Shown one piece after another: positions 25,514 through 35,560 of a stretch of 64,000 nucleotides of DNA. Below the pieces are notes generated by a model that was given only the letters and a program-made list of their open reading frames with translations, searched no databases and was not told the DNA's origin. How positions within the stretch are numbered: position 1 is the stretch's first letter; each line of letters starts with the position of its first letter. Source of the DNA: Triplophysa rosa (taxonomy: Eukaryota > Chordata > Actinopteri > Cypriniformes > Nemacheilidae); NCBI RefSeq assembly GCF_024868665.1, contig NC_079908.1:3380192-3444191 (forward strand), written 5' to 3'. A program made the position numbers and the translations under genes.

Positions 25514-26189
25514 TTCTTTGCACAGTCCATCATCAGTGGCCAAAAGAAATCAAAGTGACTTGATATATATTGCAATCCTTCTGCCAAGACCATGCTTGTG
25601 CCTGTGTACGTTGACAATCAGGACCAAACTGATGACCTACTTTCACCTCACTTTATTTCTGGACAGGACACCCACACAGACTCACAGTGACACAATCAAG
25701 TTTATTATGGATGTCCTTTTTCCAGAGGTGGGTCCTGTGTTAGCTGTGCTCCTCAGATTTATTTTGTAATTGCTTTAAAACAAATGTTTTGGTTAATGTA
25801 GAAAGGACACTCAGTTTTGTTGTACAACATTTTTTTAAAATAATTTTGATACTGAAATGATACTACTTGTTTGGGGTGTGACCCATCTTGAATTAACTCT
25901 TTTTTTGATAGTCCATCATCTGTTCCCTTGCTGGTTTGGAAAATCTCACCATGCTGGAGGCTGAGGAGAAATTTCTACAAGGGCCTGTCATTGACGTAAG
26001 GTATGTAAGGATGCTATAAAGGAGAAATGGTCAAGCATGACATCCTGCCATTATTTCCAATAACAATTTTCTCTACAACTTTAAACTTTCTTTTATCAGT
26101 GAGCGGGAGCAGTTTGACAGGAGGATTAAGAACATTTTCAGTCATTATCGAGAGCCATCCTATAATGATCATCAATCCTGTTTTTGATA
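25514..26189 (+). pseudogene. PWWP3A/MUM1-like C-terminal fragment (decayed)
   Basis: Three exon-like pieces resemble the C-terminal region of fish PWWP3A/MUM1-like proteins: CNPSAKTMLVPVYVDNQ at about 25570-25660; DTIKFIMDVLFPE ending at a GT donor at 25730; SIICSLAGLENLTMLEAEEK at about 25912-26000; then SEREQFDRRIKNIFSHY to a stop at 26187. The last two keep proper splice borders (GTATGT donor near 26001, acceptor CAG at 26099) and an open frame. The first needs a frameshift and has an upstream stop, and no PWWP domain is present. The family call is from memory of the motif order and is moderate. It lies wholly inside the inverted-repeat element, so it looks like a captured host fragment. 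Confidence 0.5.
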
Positions 26190-27334
26190 ATGGTCTTAAT
26201 AAATAATGTTGTTCACAAGAAACTTGTCACTTTTTTCTTAGAAGATAAAAGACCTTAGAAATTTCTTAAAGTGGTGAATTATGTTTTTCTTCATGAAATA
26301 GTATGCAGGACACTGTTCTAAATGCAGGGCAGATATTTAATTGATGTTTCATATGATTGCACTTAATGTCTTATGGGCTAAATAAGGTTCATATTTGAAT
26401 GTAACTTTGCCTATACATTCACAACAAACACTCAAGTCTTCTGTATATTTGTATATTACTAGGCCACAGTAGATTATATATTATTGTTGTACTGTACATC
26501 TGATCCAACTGTATTATTATTAATTTTTCAATTCACAAAAACACTAAATTGCAGTTGCAATTGCAAATCAATTGTCTCCTGTAAGCTATGTATTAAGACC
26601 GTTAGTAGATATCTACAAATATTTAAACCTGTTCTGCATATTGTTACTTAAGCCATGGTTTCTGTAGAAAGATTGGTTTTGCCAAAAGTCACCAATACAA
26701 CAACAACAAAAAAACATGGTTACTACACTTTTACCATAGTTAATTTTCACTGGTCCAGAAGCACTTCCAGTTACAGTTGTTTATTTATTTACTTTTAATC
26801 TTACACATACATAATTACATTTTTGTTTAACAGTTTGATTCGGTTACAAATATTTTATTTTGTCGTTCAACTCCCCCTACTGGACAAATAAGGAACAACA
26901 GGGGCATAAACTGCTTGGGGCGTAAAACTGCCTGCTCCAGGTCTGCAGACTCCCCATATAGTGGCAAACAGCAGTTTTCCTTCCTTCACAGCTTCTGAAG
27001 CGCAAATGACAGAAGTAGCCGATAAGAAAATCCCAAACTTTACTACACTCTAAAAATGTCTTAACAAACTGTTCCTGTCATGCTATTTAACAGACATAGG
27101 CTAGCTGTTAAATGTATTTATCAATGAATTAATTATAGACTGGGTGAAGGTGAGGTCAGAATTCTCAGGTCAGACTTCTCAGTTGTTTTTATTCATAAAA
27201 CCAGGATAATAAGACATGCGAACTTCAGAAGCTGGGGTAACTTGTAGCAACGGGAAGATTCTGTCTTGTATTAGCCTTAATGTAAACTTATTAGTAGCCG
27301 AAGGTTTAGTTAGAACATCTTTTTGCAGATGTTA

Positions 27335-28195
27335 GGTGTAATTCGCATCTGCGTTTTTTAGCCTGAGCGTGGCGCTGTAATATTTATCGACAGGCTCTAA
27401 CTACATATTGTTATAATAAAATGCTTAATCGTGTGTGTATTGTGTTTGAATGATACACCAAGTTAACAGAGGGGGACTGGCAACCATACGGCTAACAAAT
27501 AAATACTTCATGGGCTATTTTTGACACTTCTGGCTTGTCCGGGCAACATTTCTGTTTAAAAATATTTGGATTCATATTTAAAATATAATTTACATCAAAA
27601 AACAGCGTGTATTTTAACAGTCAGTAATAATGATAGGCCCATGTATTATTAGGATTATTTATGCATGTGTCACTTCAGATGCAACTTCAGATGCAACTGA
27701 AAAAAATATCACGGCCATTGTAGCCTATAGGCTAAGTGACGTTTATGGTCAAATTATCATAAAAAAGTCTACTTAGTCAAATAGTATCATATTTTATTCT
27801 AAAGCTAGAAATCAAACAATGACTACAAATGATCTTTTGGGGGCAATTTATCGGTTAACTGTTTCAGATGAATCACCACGTCACAACTTGTTTAATTCTT
27901 TTATATACTGATAGTCCTTATAAACAAATCAGTCAGTGTTGACTGCTTTTCTATTCAAAGTCATCCGTGGAGCAGATAGGGCATGAAAATAACTCAAACC
28001 CATGCTTATACCCTTCAAAAACCAGCTCTATGATCCCTTTATATAAAAAAAAAACTATCGTTCTTTTGAACATGTGTACAGTCTACCACATAACAAGCAC
28101 ATGGCAACAGATACCCGACCAACATACCACGACTATTCAAAATGCAAATCAACAACAACATACTGTACCAAGCAAATCAGGTAAACCTATTTTAA
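27335..28195. repeat. Dispersed repeat, copy 2 (partner at 3.26-3.64 kb)
   Basis: Longer direct copy of 3255-3640, sharing GGCGCTGTAAT, CATGGGCTATTTTTG and ACATACCACGACTATTCA in order, with about 450 extra bases in the middle. No gene is apparent; the 77-codon frame at 27967-28200 is part of the repeat. Confidence 0.6.
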
Positions 28196-28513
28196 CTTAA
28201 TCAATGGTGTGTAAATTGTGTTTTATATTGCTCCAATGTGAAAGTAATTAGACTAAAACGTTTATGCCATATGGCAGCCTACACATAGAAGTTAGACAAA
28301 TTTGTGTTAAGTATACCAGACCAGAAACTCCAACAGTTTCTTTGTTAGGATGCAAAAAAAAAAAAAACATGGCTAGGACCCAAGACATGGCTAAACCAAC
28401 TAGAACCTTACCCTAAGCAGAACATTTTGGATGCATTTAGTTAATTGCATTTGCGTGCCATTTGGAGAAAAGTACAAAGAAACACAAGAGGCAAAAGCGT
28501 TCAAAATAACTTC

Positions 28514-28817
28514 AGGGACAGTTCACCCAAAAATGAAAATTGTCATTTACACACCCTCATGTAATTTCAAAGCTGTATAAAATTACATTGTTCTGTTGAA
28601 CACAAAGATAGATATTTGGACGAATGTTGGCAATTTTCCCTTCAGGGACATCATTGACTACCATAGTAGGAAATGGTAGTGGATGATGTCCCAGAACTGA
28701 AAATTGCTAACATTCTTCCAAATATCTTCGTGTTCAACAGACAGAAATATATTCAGGTTTGAAACAACCTGAGGGTGAGTAAATTACAGAATTTTCATCT
28801 TTGGATGAACCATCCCT
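28514..28817. mobile_element. TTAA-family MITE, copy 3
   Basis: Ends AGGGACAGTTCACCC and GGATGAACCATCCCT, right-hand TTAA at 28818-28821. It starts only 6 bases beyond the stop codon of the tandem-repeat glycoprotein gene, so most of that gene's original 3' flank has been displaced. Confidence 0.75.
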
Positions 28818-28823
28818 TTAAGA

Positions 28824-28829
28824 TTTATT
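28824..28829 (-). terminator. Poly(A) signal overlapping the stop codon
   Basis: On the minus strand the coding end reads CCATAATAAATC. The TAA stop (28828-28830) overlaps an AATAAA hexamer by two bases. If used, the 3' UTR would be only about 10-30 bases and cleavage would fall within the adjoining MITE. No other evidence fixes the real 3' end. Confidence 0.4.
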
Positions 28830-30068
28830 ATGGTACACTAATACTCAATGCTTCAGAGGAAATGGAAATAAAATCAGCCGTTGCATTGCCATCCAGACTA
28901 AAGTTACCATATATAATGACAATGCTAGAACTAGACTCTAGTGGATTAGAACTGGACTCCTTCGCGAAACCAGCATCTTGGTTGGAGTTTCCAGACTCTA
29001 ATGGGTTAGAACTGGATTCCTCAGAACCAGGGTCTTGGCTGTAGTTGCCATTGCCATGCACCTCAGACCCGGATTCCAGTGCAGGTACATCTTGGCTGTT
29101 TTTACCATGCACGTGGTATGAACTGGATTCCACTGCAACAGCATCTTTGCTATAGTTGCCATGCACCTGATCTGAACCAGGTTTCAGTGCATCTTCACCT
29201 TGGCTGTAGTTGCCATGCACGTGGTCTGAACCGGATTCCACTGCAACAGCATCTTCGCTGTAGTTGCCACGCACCTGATCTGAACCGGGTTCCAGTGCAG
29301 CTTCACCTTGGCTGTAGTTGGCCTGCACGTGGTTTAAACCAGATTCCCCTGCAACAGCATCTTGGCTGTAGTTGCCACGCACCTGATCTGAACCGGGTTC
29401 AATTGCAGGTTCCAGTGCAGCTTCACCTTGGCTGTAGTTGCCATGCATGTGGTCTGAACCGGGTTCCAGTGCAACAGCATGTTGGCTGTAGTTGCCATGC
29501 ATGTGGTCTGAATTGGATTCCACAGCAACAGCATTATCTTGTCTGGCAGTGGTTTCTTCAGAACTGATGTTATGAGAAGAAACTACACTTTCCAAAGCAT
29601 CTCTTGGCATTCCTAAATTGGTTCATAGGAGCATCAGTTGCTCAGTTACACAAGTAAGAACTATTAATATACTGAATGAAGATTTCACCTCTATGGGAAA
29701 AATAAATAAATCACCTTTTAAGTTCAAATGAGATGCCTCCAATAAAAGAAAGTCCGCAACAACACGCTCAGCCTCGGCTGATCTTGCATTGTGGTTGTTA
29801 CCTAGTGACACAACATTCAAACACAAAAAATTGAGTTCATGACCATAAAAGACTGACAGGCAACATCACAATCTCACTTTACTTTAGAAAACACATTCAC
29901 GTCAGTAGAAAATGATCAAATTATATTTAAGCTTCTAAAACAACTATAACAGAAATGCCAAGAGAATTGTAACTATTAATAAGTGCCATTACTATACAGT
30001 CCCTCCATACCTCCATACACCCATTGATGACAAATTATAATAAAACCTAACAACTTCACTGAAGACAT
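28828..30068 (-). CDS. Secreted tandem-repeat glycoprotein, hyosophorin-like (tentative)
   Basis: Three exons in frame on the minus strand: 30011-30068, 29715-29801 and 28828-29612, about 308 residues. Exon 1 is a signal peptide (MSSVKLLGFIIICHQWVYG). Exon 2 gives a short charged propeptide-like segment (NARSAEAERVVADF). Exon 3 is about nine tandem repeats of 18 residues, consensus DAVAVESGSDHVHGNYSQ, in two alternating types (the second begins GEAALEPGSDQV). Each has an N-glycosylation sequon, mostly GNYS. The C-terminal part is Ser-rich with GNFS and GNAT. A secreted acidic chain of short repeats each carrying an N-glycan is the plan of fish hyosophorin, a cortical-alveolus protein released into the perivitelline space at fertilisation. 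I know no sequence match, so the function is inference. Alternatives are a mucin-like or other secreted repeat protein. Exon borders and the TATA box make the gene itself credible. Confidence 0.75.
29040..29560 (-). repeat. Coding 54-bp tandem repeat
   Basis: The DNA of exon 3 is a tandem array of 54-base units that alternate as a 108-base higher-order unit. Neighbouring units differ by a few bases, including CAGTGCAGCTTCACC against CACTGCAACAGCATC, and one unit has an insertion of about 12 bases. The 162-codon frame on the plus strand is a shadow of this array. Confidence 0.85.
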
Positions 30069-30105
30069 TTTGAGCAGAACCTAAAGCACTCCTACCAACA
30101 GCAGT

Positions 30106-30114
30106 CTTTTTATA
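30106..30114 (-). promoter_or_regulatory. TATA box of the tandem-repeat glycoprotein gene
   Basis: TATAAAAAG on the minus strand lies 38-46 bases upstream of the ATG at 30068, so a start at the usual 25-30 bases downstream would leave a 5' UTR of roughly 10-20 bases. A strong TATA box is typical of a tissue-restricted, highly expressed gene. Confidence 0.65.
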
Positions 30115-30139
30115 CTGGTAGGTCGAACACGTTTTCATT

Positions 30140-30320
30140 GATAGTACACAGTTGGGCACCTGCTAAACAGATAATTAGTAACAGGTGCACACTGCTGAAT
30201 AGGTTTGCAATCACGTGGTTTTTGATGATTTTCTACATAGGAATAGGTCAGTACATAGTTTGGCACCTCCTAAACAGATCATTAGTAACAGGTGCAACAC
30301 TGCTGAATATAGGTGTTCGA
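30140..30320. repeat. Duplicated upstream module
   Basis: Two direct copies about 105 bases apart (about 30144-30215 and 30250-30310) share GGCACCT.CTAAACAGAT.A, TTAGTAACAGGTGCA and ACTGCTGAATA. They lie immediately upstream of the TATA box of the minus-strand glycoprotein gene, so they may be a duplicated promoter module. Confidence 0.6.
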
Positions 30321-30327
30321 CATCGGC

Positions 30328-30790
30328 CCTGTCCCAAATGGCGCACTTCTGTGTACTTGCGGTCTCGTGGACTTAAATTGCGCGTGCTCGCCAAGTCTAC
30401 GAGTCCGTAGGTGTCCCATTTGTCTTTTTAGCGTTCAGAAGTCTGCTCGCGAGCGCCTCCTTTGTGCCCTCGATGCGGTCTTCGGCGAAGCCCGCATTGA
30501 TGGATACTCCACTGAAGTCCCCTACCCAGGAATGCTTGCGAACGCCGTTCGCCAGTGTCGTGGATGGCCCTGTTCCAAATGGCGCACTTGCGGTCTCGTG
30601 GACTTAAATTGCGCGTTCTCGCCAAGTCTACGAGTCTGTAGGGTGTCCCATTTGTCTTTTTAGCGTTCAGAAGTCTGCTCGCGAGCGCCTCTTTTGTGCC
30701 CTCCATGCGGTCTTCGGCGAAGCCCGCATTGACGCAGACTCCACTGAAGTCCCCTACCCAGAAATCCTTGCGAACGCCCAATCACAGAAC
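30328..30790. repeat. Tandem duplication of a 239-bp GC-rich unit
   Basis: CCAAATGGCGCACTT at 30338 recurs at 30577, and the copies stay alike through TCTACGAGTC, GTTCAGAAGTCTGCTCGCGA and CCCCTACCCAG. The first copy has a 9-base insertion near its start. The long frames on both strands across this block (for example 117 codons at 30428-30781) reflect its composition, not a gene. Confidence 0.8.
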
Positions 30791-30817
30791 GGATGGGAGG
30801 AGTGTAGTGGATGTCAG

Positions 30818-31708
30818 ACATATACGTAAACATGACTGATACATTTTTAAATGAATGTTTTGATAAAATTCTAAATTAATTTATTAATTAGTTACTTATT
30901 CATATTATTGCTTATTTATTTTCTATTAAGCCAGCTATTCAAGAATAAAAACTTTTAATGCAGTGCATTTTCTTACTTAAGGTAACAAGCCATGTTTTGT
31001 TGTAGATTTATATCTAGTTGTCTCTGGGCTCTGTAAAGCAAAACAACACAGCTTCTGTATTATAGAGAAATATTAAATAACAACATATATGCATATTAAG
31101 AACACATTATGCACATTAAGTATAGTGTAAACAAATTAATAAATACATTCATGACGTCATGACAAATGGATGCATTACAAACATAAGTATCTATTGCATA
31201 ATGCTCGGGTGGCATATCAACATATGAAATACAAACATATGAAATACAGAACAATAAAAACCGGCAGCTCCAGTCCCAAATAACAACAGTGGGACAACAA
31301 GTGGTCGACTTCACGCGGCGTTGCGCAGAATGATCAGCGAATGACAACAAGTACCGCGAGAGTGATTAGAAAGCACTGCTTGCTTTTTCCGGTGTGATGA
31401 CCTCAAGTCTGTCCCAAAATGCACTCCCATGTACCCTTGTGGACTCGTGCCTAGTGCCCTATAGGTCTGCACTTACTGACGTCACCAAGTGTGGACTCAG
31501 AGGAGGTCCTCAAGACCGGAGTGCGCCATTTGGGACAGATGTCATATACGTAAACATGACGGATACATTTTTATATGTATGTTTTGATAAATTTCAAAAT
31601 TAATTTATTAATTAGTTACTTATTGGCATTATTGCTTATTTATTTTCTATTAAGCCAGCTATTCAAGAATAAAAACTTTTAATGCAGTGTATTTTCTTAC
31701 TTAAGGTA
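30818..31708. repeat. Pair of direct repeats of about 170 bp
   Basis: 30818-30985 and 31541-31708 share TATACGTAAACATGAC, ACATTTTTA and TTCTATTAAGCCAGCTATTC almost base for base. With the CCAAATGG.GCACT motifs near 30338, 30577, 31413 and 31527 they look like related transposon ends. The unique segment between the repeats has no gene. Confidence 0.65.
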
Positions 31709-32116
31709 CAAACTTTAGAAGAAAGAAATAAGTTTGCCTCTTTAGCCTTGGCTTTAGGATTCCTAAACAACTTTTCATTGTGTAAGTTTATGTTAGGCTC
31801 CATTAACAGATAGTAAATCGGTTCCCAACATAATATACATTGTTTACATCAGGGTCGGAAATTAACAGAGGCTTTGGAAAAAATGACAACAAGGTGAACA
31901 AATCAGAGGGGTATTGCACAAAACCAAGATAAGGGATTAAGCCGGGATATGTTGGTTATCCTGGCTGAATTTAGCCTCAAGCCGGTTGCATGAAAGCAGC
32001 TCAAACTTAACCCGGCCAAGTTACTATGGTGATTTATTCTCTGCAGATAGCCTGCTCCAGACCAGGCTAACAGCCAGGCTAAAATTAATCCTAGTGATTC
32101 ACCTGTATTTCCACCG

Positions 32117-32179
32117 TCAATCCTGTGAGGAATTAATGTGTTTGCATGCAGCAAACACATTAATTCCTCACAGGATTGA
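32117..32179. repeat. Perfect 29-bp hairpin
   Basis: Arms 32117-32145 and 32151-32179 are exact reverse complements with a 5-base loop (ATGCA). The arms start TCAATCCTGTGAGGAATTAA. It lies in the subterminal region of the Harbinger-type element. Confidence 0.9.
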
Positions 32180-32647
32180 TTGCAGCATGTCCATGGTCTT
32201 TCTAAGTATGTTGCATCATTTTAATTATCCTGTATTAAAATATTACATATATAGTCATTTCTCATTTCATTTAAATCTGTTGGCTGTTTGTAATTGCAAC
32301 AGTCTTTTTATATTGATTCAAGTGGTAGTATTATTACTCAGGCCAAGTGTTATATTGCAAGTTTTTTCACTTAATTTTTGGATTTAGCCTATCTTTAGTT
32401 AATAAAAGATCTTAAATGTCACTTTTTGCTGTGTGTGCATTTTGTTTAGCATTGGTGGTTCTCTTTTAAATTCTTCTTCACATTCATGAAAAAGGGAGGA
32501 CACCACAATGTTTTCTAGTTGAATTTTTTTTATTTGGCAGTCCTCATTTGTCTGGGTTGCTTGGATCCTGGAATAGAGAGAGCAAAAGCAACAAATATTA
32601 AAACACTGTATTGCAGTTATGGTTACTGTGTGCACTGAAATACTCAC

Positions 32648-34080
32648 TTCTCTTTGTAGTTTCTGGATTTCCAGGTCCAGTTTCCTGAGTGTCCGGCGTT
32701 TAATCTCAAGATCCAGCTCCATTTCTTGGAGCTTTCTCTTCTTGAGTGTGATTTTTACGTCTGCCAGCTCTATCTGTCTCTCCAGGTGCTTTGCATAAAG
32801 TGTTCTGACAGTTTGTGAAGTCTGTAAATGAAATGTCAATTAGCACAGCAGGATTTGTGCATAATGTAGATTTACTTTGGCCAATACTCACAATGTTACC
32901 AGGCTGCTTAGGAGACTGTGCAGCATCTGGGTCCTGTTACACATATTTTCTATTAGCACCACATCACTGACTTCATATCCTTTATGGACTAAATAAGCAG
33001 GATATTTCCATAAAATTGACATACCTCAAGCCTTCTGGAGTCCAGTGACACAGTCTCCTCATCTGCAGAAGTGCATTCAGCAGCTGCATATGTGCATTCC
33101 CCCTGCCATATACATACATGTATTGAGATAACTTGAATTAAGATTTCACAGGACATACCAAGCCTGTGATTTCAATACAATATACTAACTGGAACATCTT
33201 CTGGTGGCTCCATAAAGTGTAAGCCTGTTCCCAGACACTGCAAGGAAATCCAAAGTCAGACAGTATAATATATTTATTTGATTGTGTTCCATGTGCAGTA
33301 GTACTGCAATATGTACCTTGAATGAAGCGGACAGTTTATGTGGCTGGGACAGAGTCTGTTACTGGCCCTCCCTGGATCCCCTCAATCACTGGCCTCCCTT
33401 TATTTAAATGGAGTGCCAGCTCCTCCGCTGGGGTCATATCCTGGCTTGGTGGGCCGCCCCCTGTGCCAGTTCTATGGGCTTTTTTTTAACTGCTACAATC
33501 ATACAGACATTCAACATGTCAGCAGACACCTAATCTATTCACCCCATTTGTTCACTGTTATCTACTTTAAAGTCACTTACCAGCCTGCAAAATGTTCTTA
33601 TATTTAATTTTAACTTGCTGCCAGGTCCTTTTATGGCCAGTCAAGTTTGTTCTTTATGAAGGATAGAAAGATAAAATGGATAAAAACTTAACATGAGAAA
33701 AACAGATTTAAATGACATACATTGTCGATAATTGTTTGCACTTAATCACTCATTATACATTTCCTGAGTAACATGCACCTCTACTTGCCACTTTTAAAGT
33801 AAAGTGTACAACAGTTGATTAGTGGACTTGAAAAGTAACTCCTTTAGTCCAATTGTAGCCTAATTATGACAGTTCCAGTGGAGCACTGTTTATTAACTGT
33901 GCAGTTTTGGACTTATTACGCATTAAGCCGGTCCGCTATTGTCTGCCAGGCTTTCTCGCGTTCTTTAATTATGGCATTGGTATTGACTTTTTTTCTTATG
34001 GTATCTTTAACCTCTTCATAGAACTCCATCAGGAGCTGTTGTTCAGCGGCCGTGAAGTATGAAGCGCGACTTTTATCCAT
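32648..34080 (-). pseudogene. Myb/SANT-like DNA-binding gene of a Harbinger element
   Basis: The first exon, 33920-34080, encodes MDKSRASYFTAAEQQLLMEF and, further on, KEREKAWQTIADRLN, a Myb/SANT-like (trihelix) domain. The next, 33581-33651, gives HKRTWQQVKIKYKNILQ, joined in phase. Later pieces are MTPAEELALHLNKGRPV at about 33380-33470, FMEPPEDVP at about 33200, a segment at 33030-33105, and a C-terminal coiled coil (AKHLERQIELADVKITLKK) ending at a donor near 32648. In Harbinger elements this protein helps the nuclease bind DNA and enter the nucleus. A frameshift in the third exon (near 33345) makes this copy probably inactive. Host MSANTD genes descend from the same source, but the flanking terminal repeats mark this one as a transposon gene. 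Confidence 0.75.
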
Positions 34081-34311
34081 GTTCCCATCGGTGATTCTGT
34101 GAGCGATCGCGAGGTCTCTTTAAGAATGCCGTGAACGTGCACCCATCCCAGCTATCTACAGTACACCTGGCTTTACCTAGCTTCGCGTTGTCATCCTGGC
34201 TTAGCAAAAGTGCAACCAATTAAGCCAGGATGCGCCGAGCAGACTAGGTCAAGCCGCGCTTGCTCAATTATCCGGGATTTCTTTATTCTACTTTTGTGCA
34301 ATACCCCTCTG

Positions 34312-35460
34312 GGTTAATTTACCGTCAGCGAAACCCTGAACTCTCGGTTGCTTAACCCAAACCTTGCTTACTCGAGGTATGCCGGTTCCAAATCACCTGA
34401 GAAGAGTTAGTTTAATCAACCTCCCGAAAGATACCATGCAGAGTTAACGCGCGCTCACAGAAACAACATGAAGACATTGTCAATGGATCACAGATTTCAC
34501 GAGTCACCATGGAAACGGCCGGGAAGCTTAAAGTTTTTGACTGTAAAAAAATCATAACATTAAATTATTTAGGTTATGTATTTATAAAACTATAAACGCT
34601 ATAAATTAATTATTTAATTAAAGATATAAATATTTTAAATATATGCACTATTTTTATACTATAATATTTAAAATATATACTCATCATGGCTATCTTTGTT
34701 ACATAAACCTTACAAACAAAAGTTACAAACATTTGTTGAGATGTTTGTAACTGTAATTTTAACGTGTTTACCATGATATTTTACAAAAATTGTGTTGTGT
34801 ATCACATTAGTAATTTTGAAGGCAGTATTAAACCTCTTTTTTGTTCCTTCTCTGTATGTTACTTAAAAAATCGATCTTTATTTGGTTTTCTGAAAACTGA
34901 CTTTGCATTGTATCAGCTTTGTTTGCAACAGTTGCTGATGTAGTCATATTAATAGAGACTCTTTTAATTCTAGAAACTACTACATTGGTCATAATTTTGG
35001 AAAAAAAATGTGCAATGCTTTTCAGTACACTACACTATGTATGATAATTAATTTACAGCAAAGGATGAAGGTCTGCTGTGACATGAGGTAGAGGTTTAAA
35101 ATGTTAGGCCCAGTCATATATACATAATAATGTAGCCTTTGTATATCCCTTTCAAATACACATACATTTTGTTTTTTTGTTTGTTTCTTCTGACTTTGTT
35201 TGCTAAAAGGCCATGGCTTTCCAAATGTTAAAAGAGGTGGAAACGGCCTATCCTGAAAGGCTAATTGTAATTTGGAGAAAGGCCTTTCAATGCTAAACTG
35301 TAGGAGGAGGCTGATGATCAGAAAGACGTTTTTATTGAATACAGTCAGTATGAAAAACCTTAAGTCTAAGTTTTTATGTATTTTTTTATGTAAATAGTTT
35401 TAAAATTATAATAAGAATTTAAATATGTGAACAATATGCCATGGTAATCCCATTGGGGGG
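34312..35460. other. Intergenic, no gene seen
   Basis: AT-rich. The first 100 bases (GGTTGCTTAACCCAAACC, ACTCGAGGTATGCCGG) look like the end of another transposon. Nothing else is supported. Confidence 0.4.
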
Positions 35461-35464
35461 TCAC

Positions 35465-35560
35465 CTAATAAAGCCTTGGAAACCTGCCAGCCTGGGAATC
35501 GAACTAGCAACCTTTGAAGTTTTAAATCTGTCTCTCTGACCGTTAGGCCACAACTATCTT
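35465..35560 (-). repeat. tRNA-derived SINE fragment
   Basis: On the minus strand GTGGCCTAACGGTCAGAGAG resembles a pol III A box and GTTGCTAGTTCGATTCCC a B box, followed by a non-tRNA body. It does not fold into a complete tRNA, so it is a SINE head and not a tRNA gene. Confidence 0.6.

Larger units (their letters stand above)
24190..26955. mobile_element. 2.8-kb inverted-repeat DNA element with captured gene fragment
   Basis: The left end (24190-24291) and right end (26871-26955) are inverted copies of about 85-100 bases, starting GGGGAGTCTGCAGAC and containing subterminal GGCAGTTTTACGCCCC motifs (three in the left arm). GTGGCAAAC occurs just outside both ends (24176-24184 and 26961-26969), a likely 9-base target duplication although 5-6 bases separate it from the arms. 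Nine-base duplications are typical of Mutator-like elements, but no transposase is present. Inside are a small MITE (24654-24852) and decayed PWWP3A-like exons. Confidence 0.7.
31904..34311 (-). mobile_element. Harbinger-type element retaining only its Myb/SANT gene
   Basis: Perfect 20-base terminal inverted repeats, CAGAGGGGTATTGCACAAAA at 31904-31923 and its complement at 34292-34311, enclose a multi-exon Myb/SANT-like gene on the minus strand. Autonomous PIF/Harbinger elements carry that gene plus a DDE nuclease; none is seen here. No clear 3-base target duplication was found. The left subterminal part contains a hairpin (32117-32179). Confidence 0.75.

Noticed and set aside
28775..29567. 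Long plus-strand open frames over the glycoprotein exon (up to 162 codons)
   Set aside because: They are the antisense of a tandem repeat whose unit length is a multiple of three, so any open frame stays open. No splice or promoter support.
30313..30781. Frames of 116-117 codons on both strands
   Set aside because: They fall on a tandem GC-rich duplication; the overlapping mirror frames show composition bias.
35465..35560. tRNA gene
   Set aside because: A- and B-box-like sequences are present but the cloverleaf is not complete and non-tRNA sequence follows; it is a SINE.
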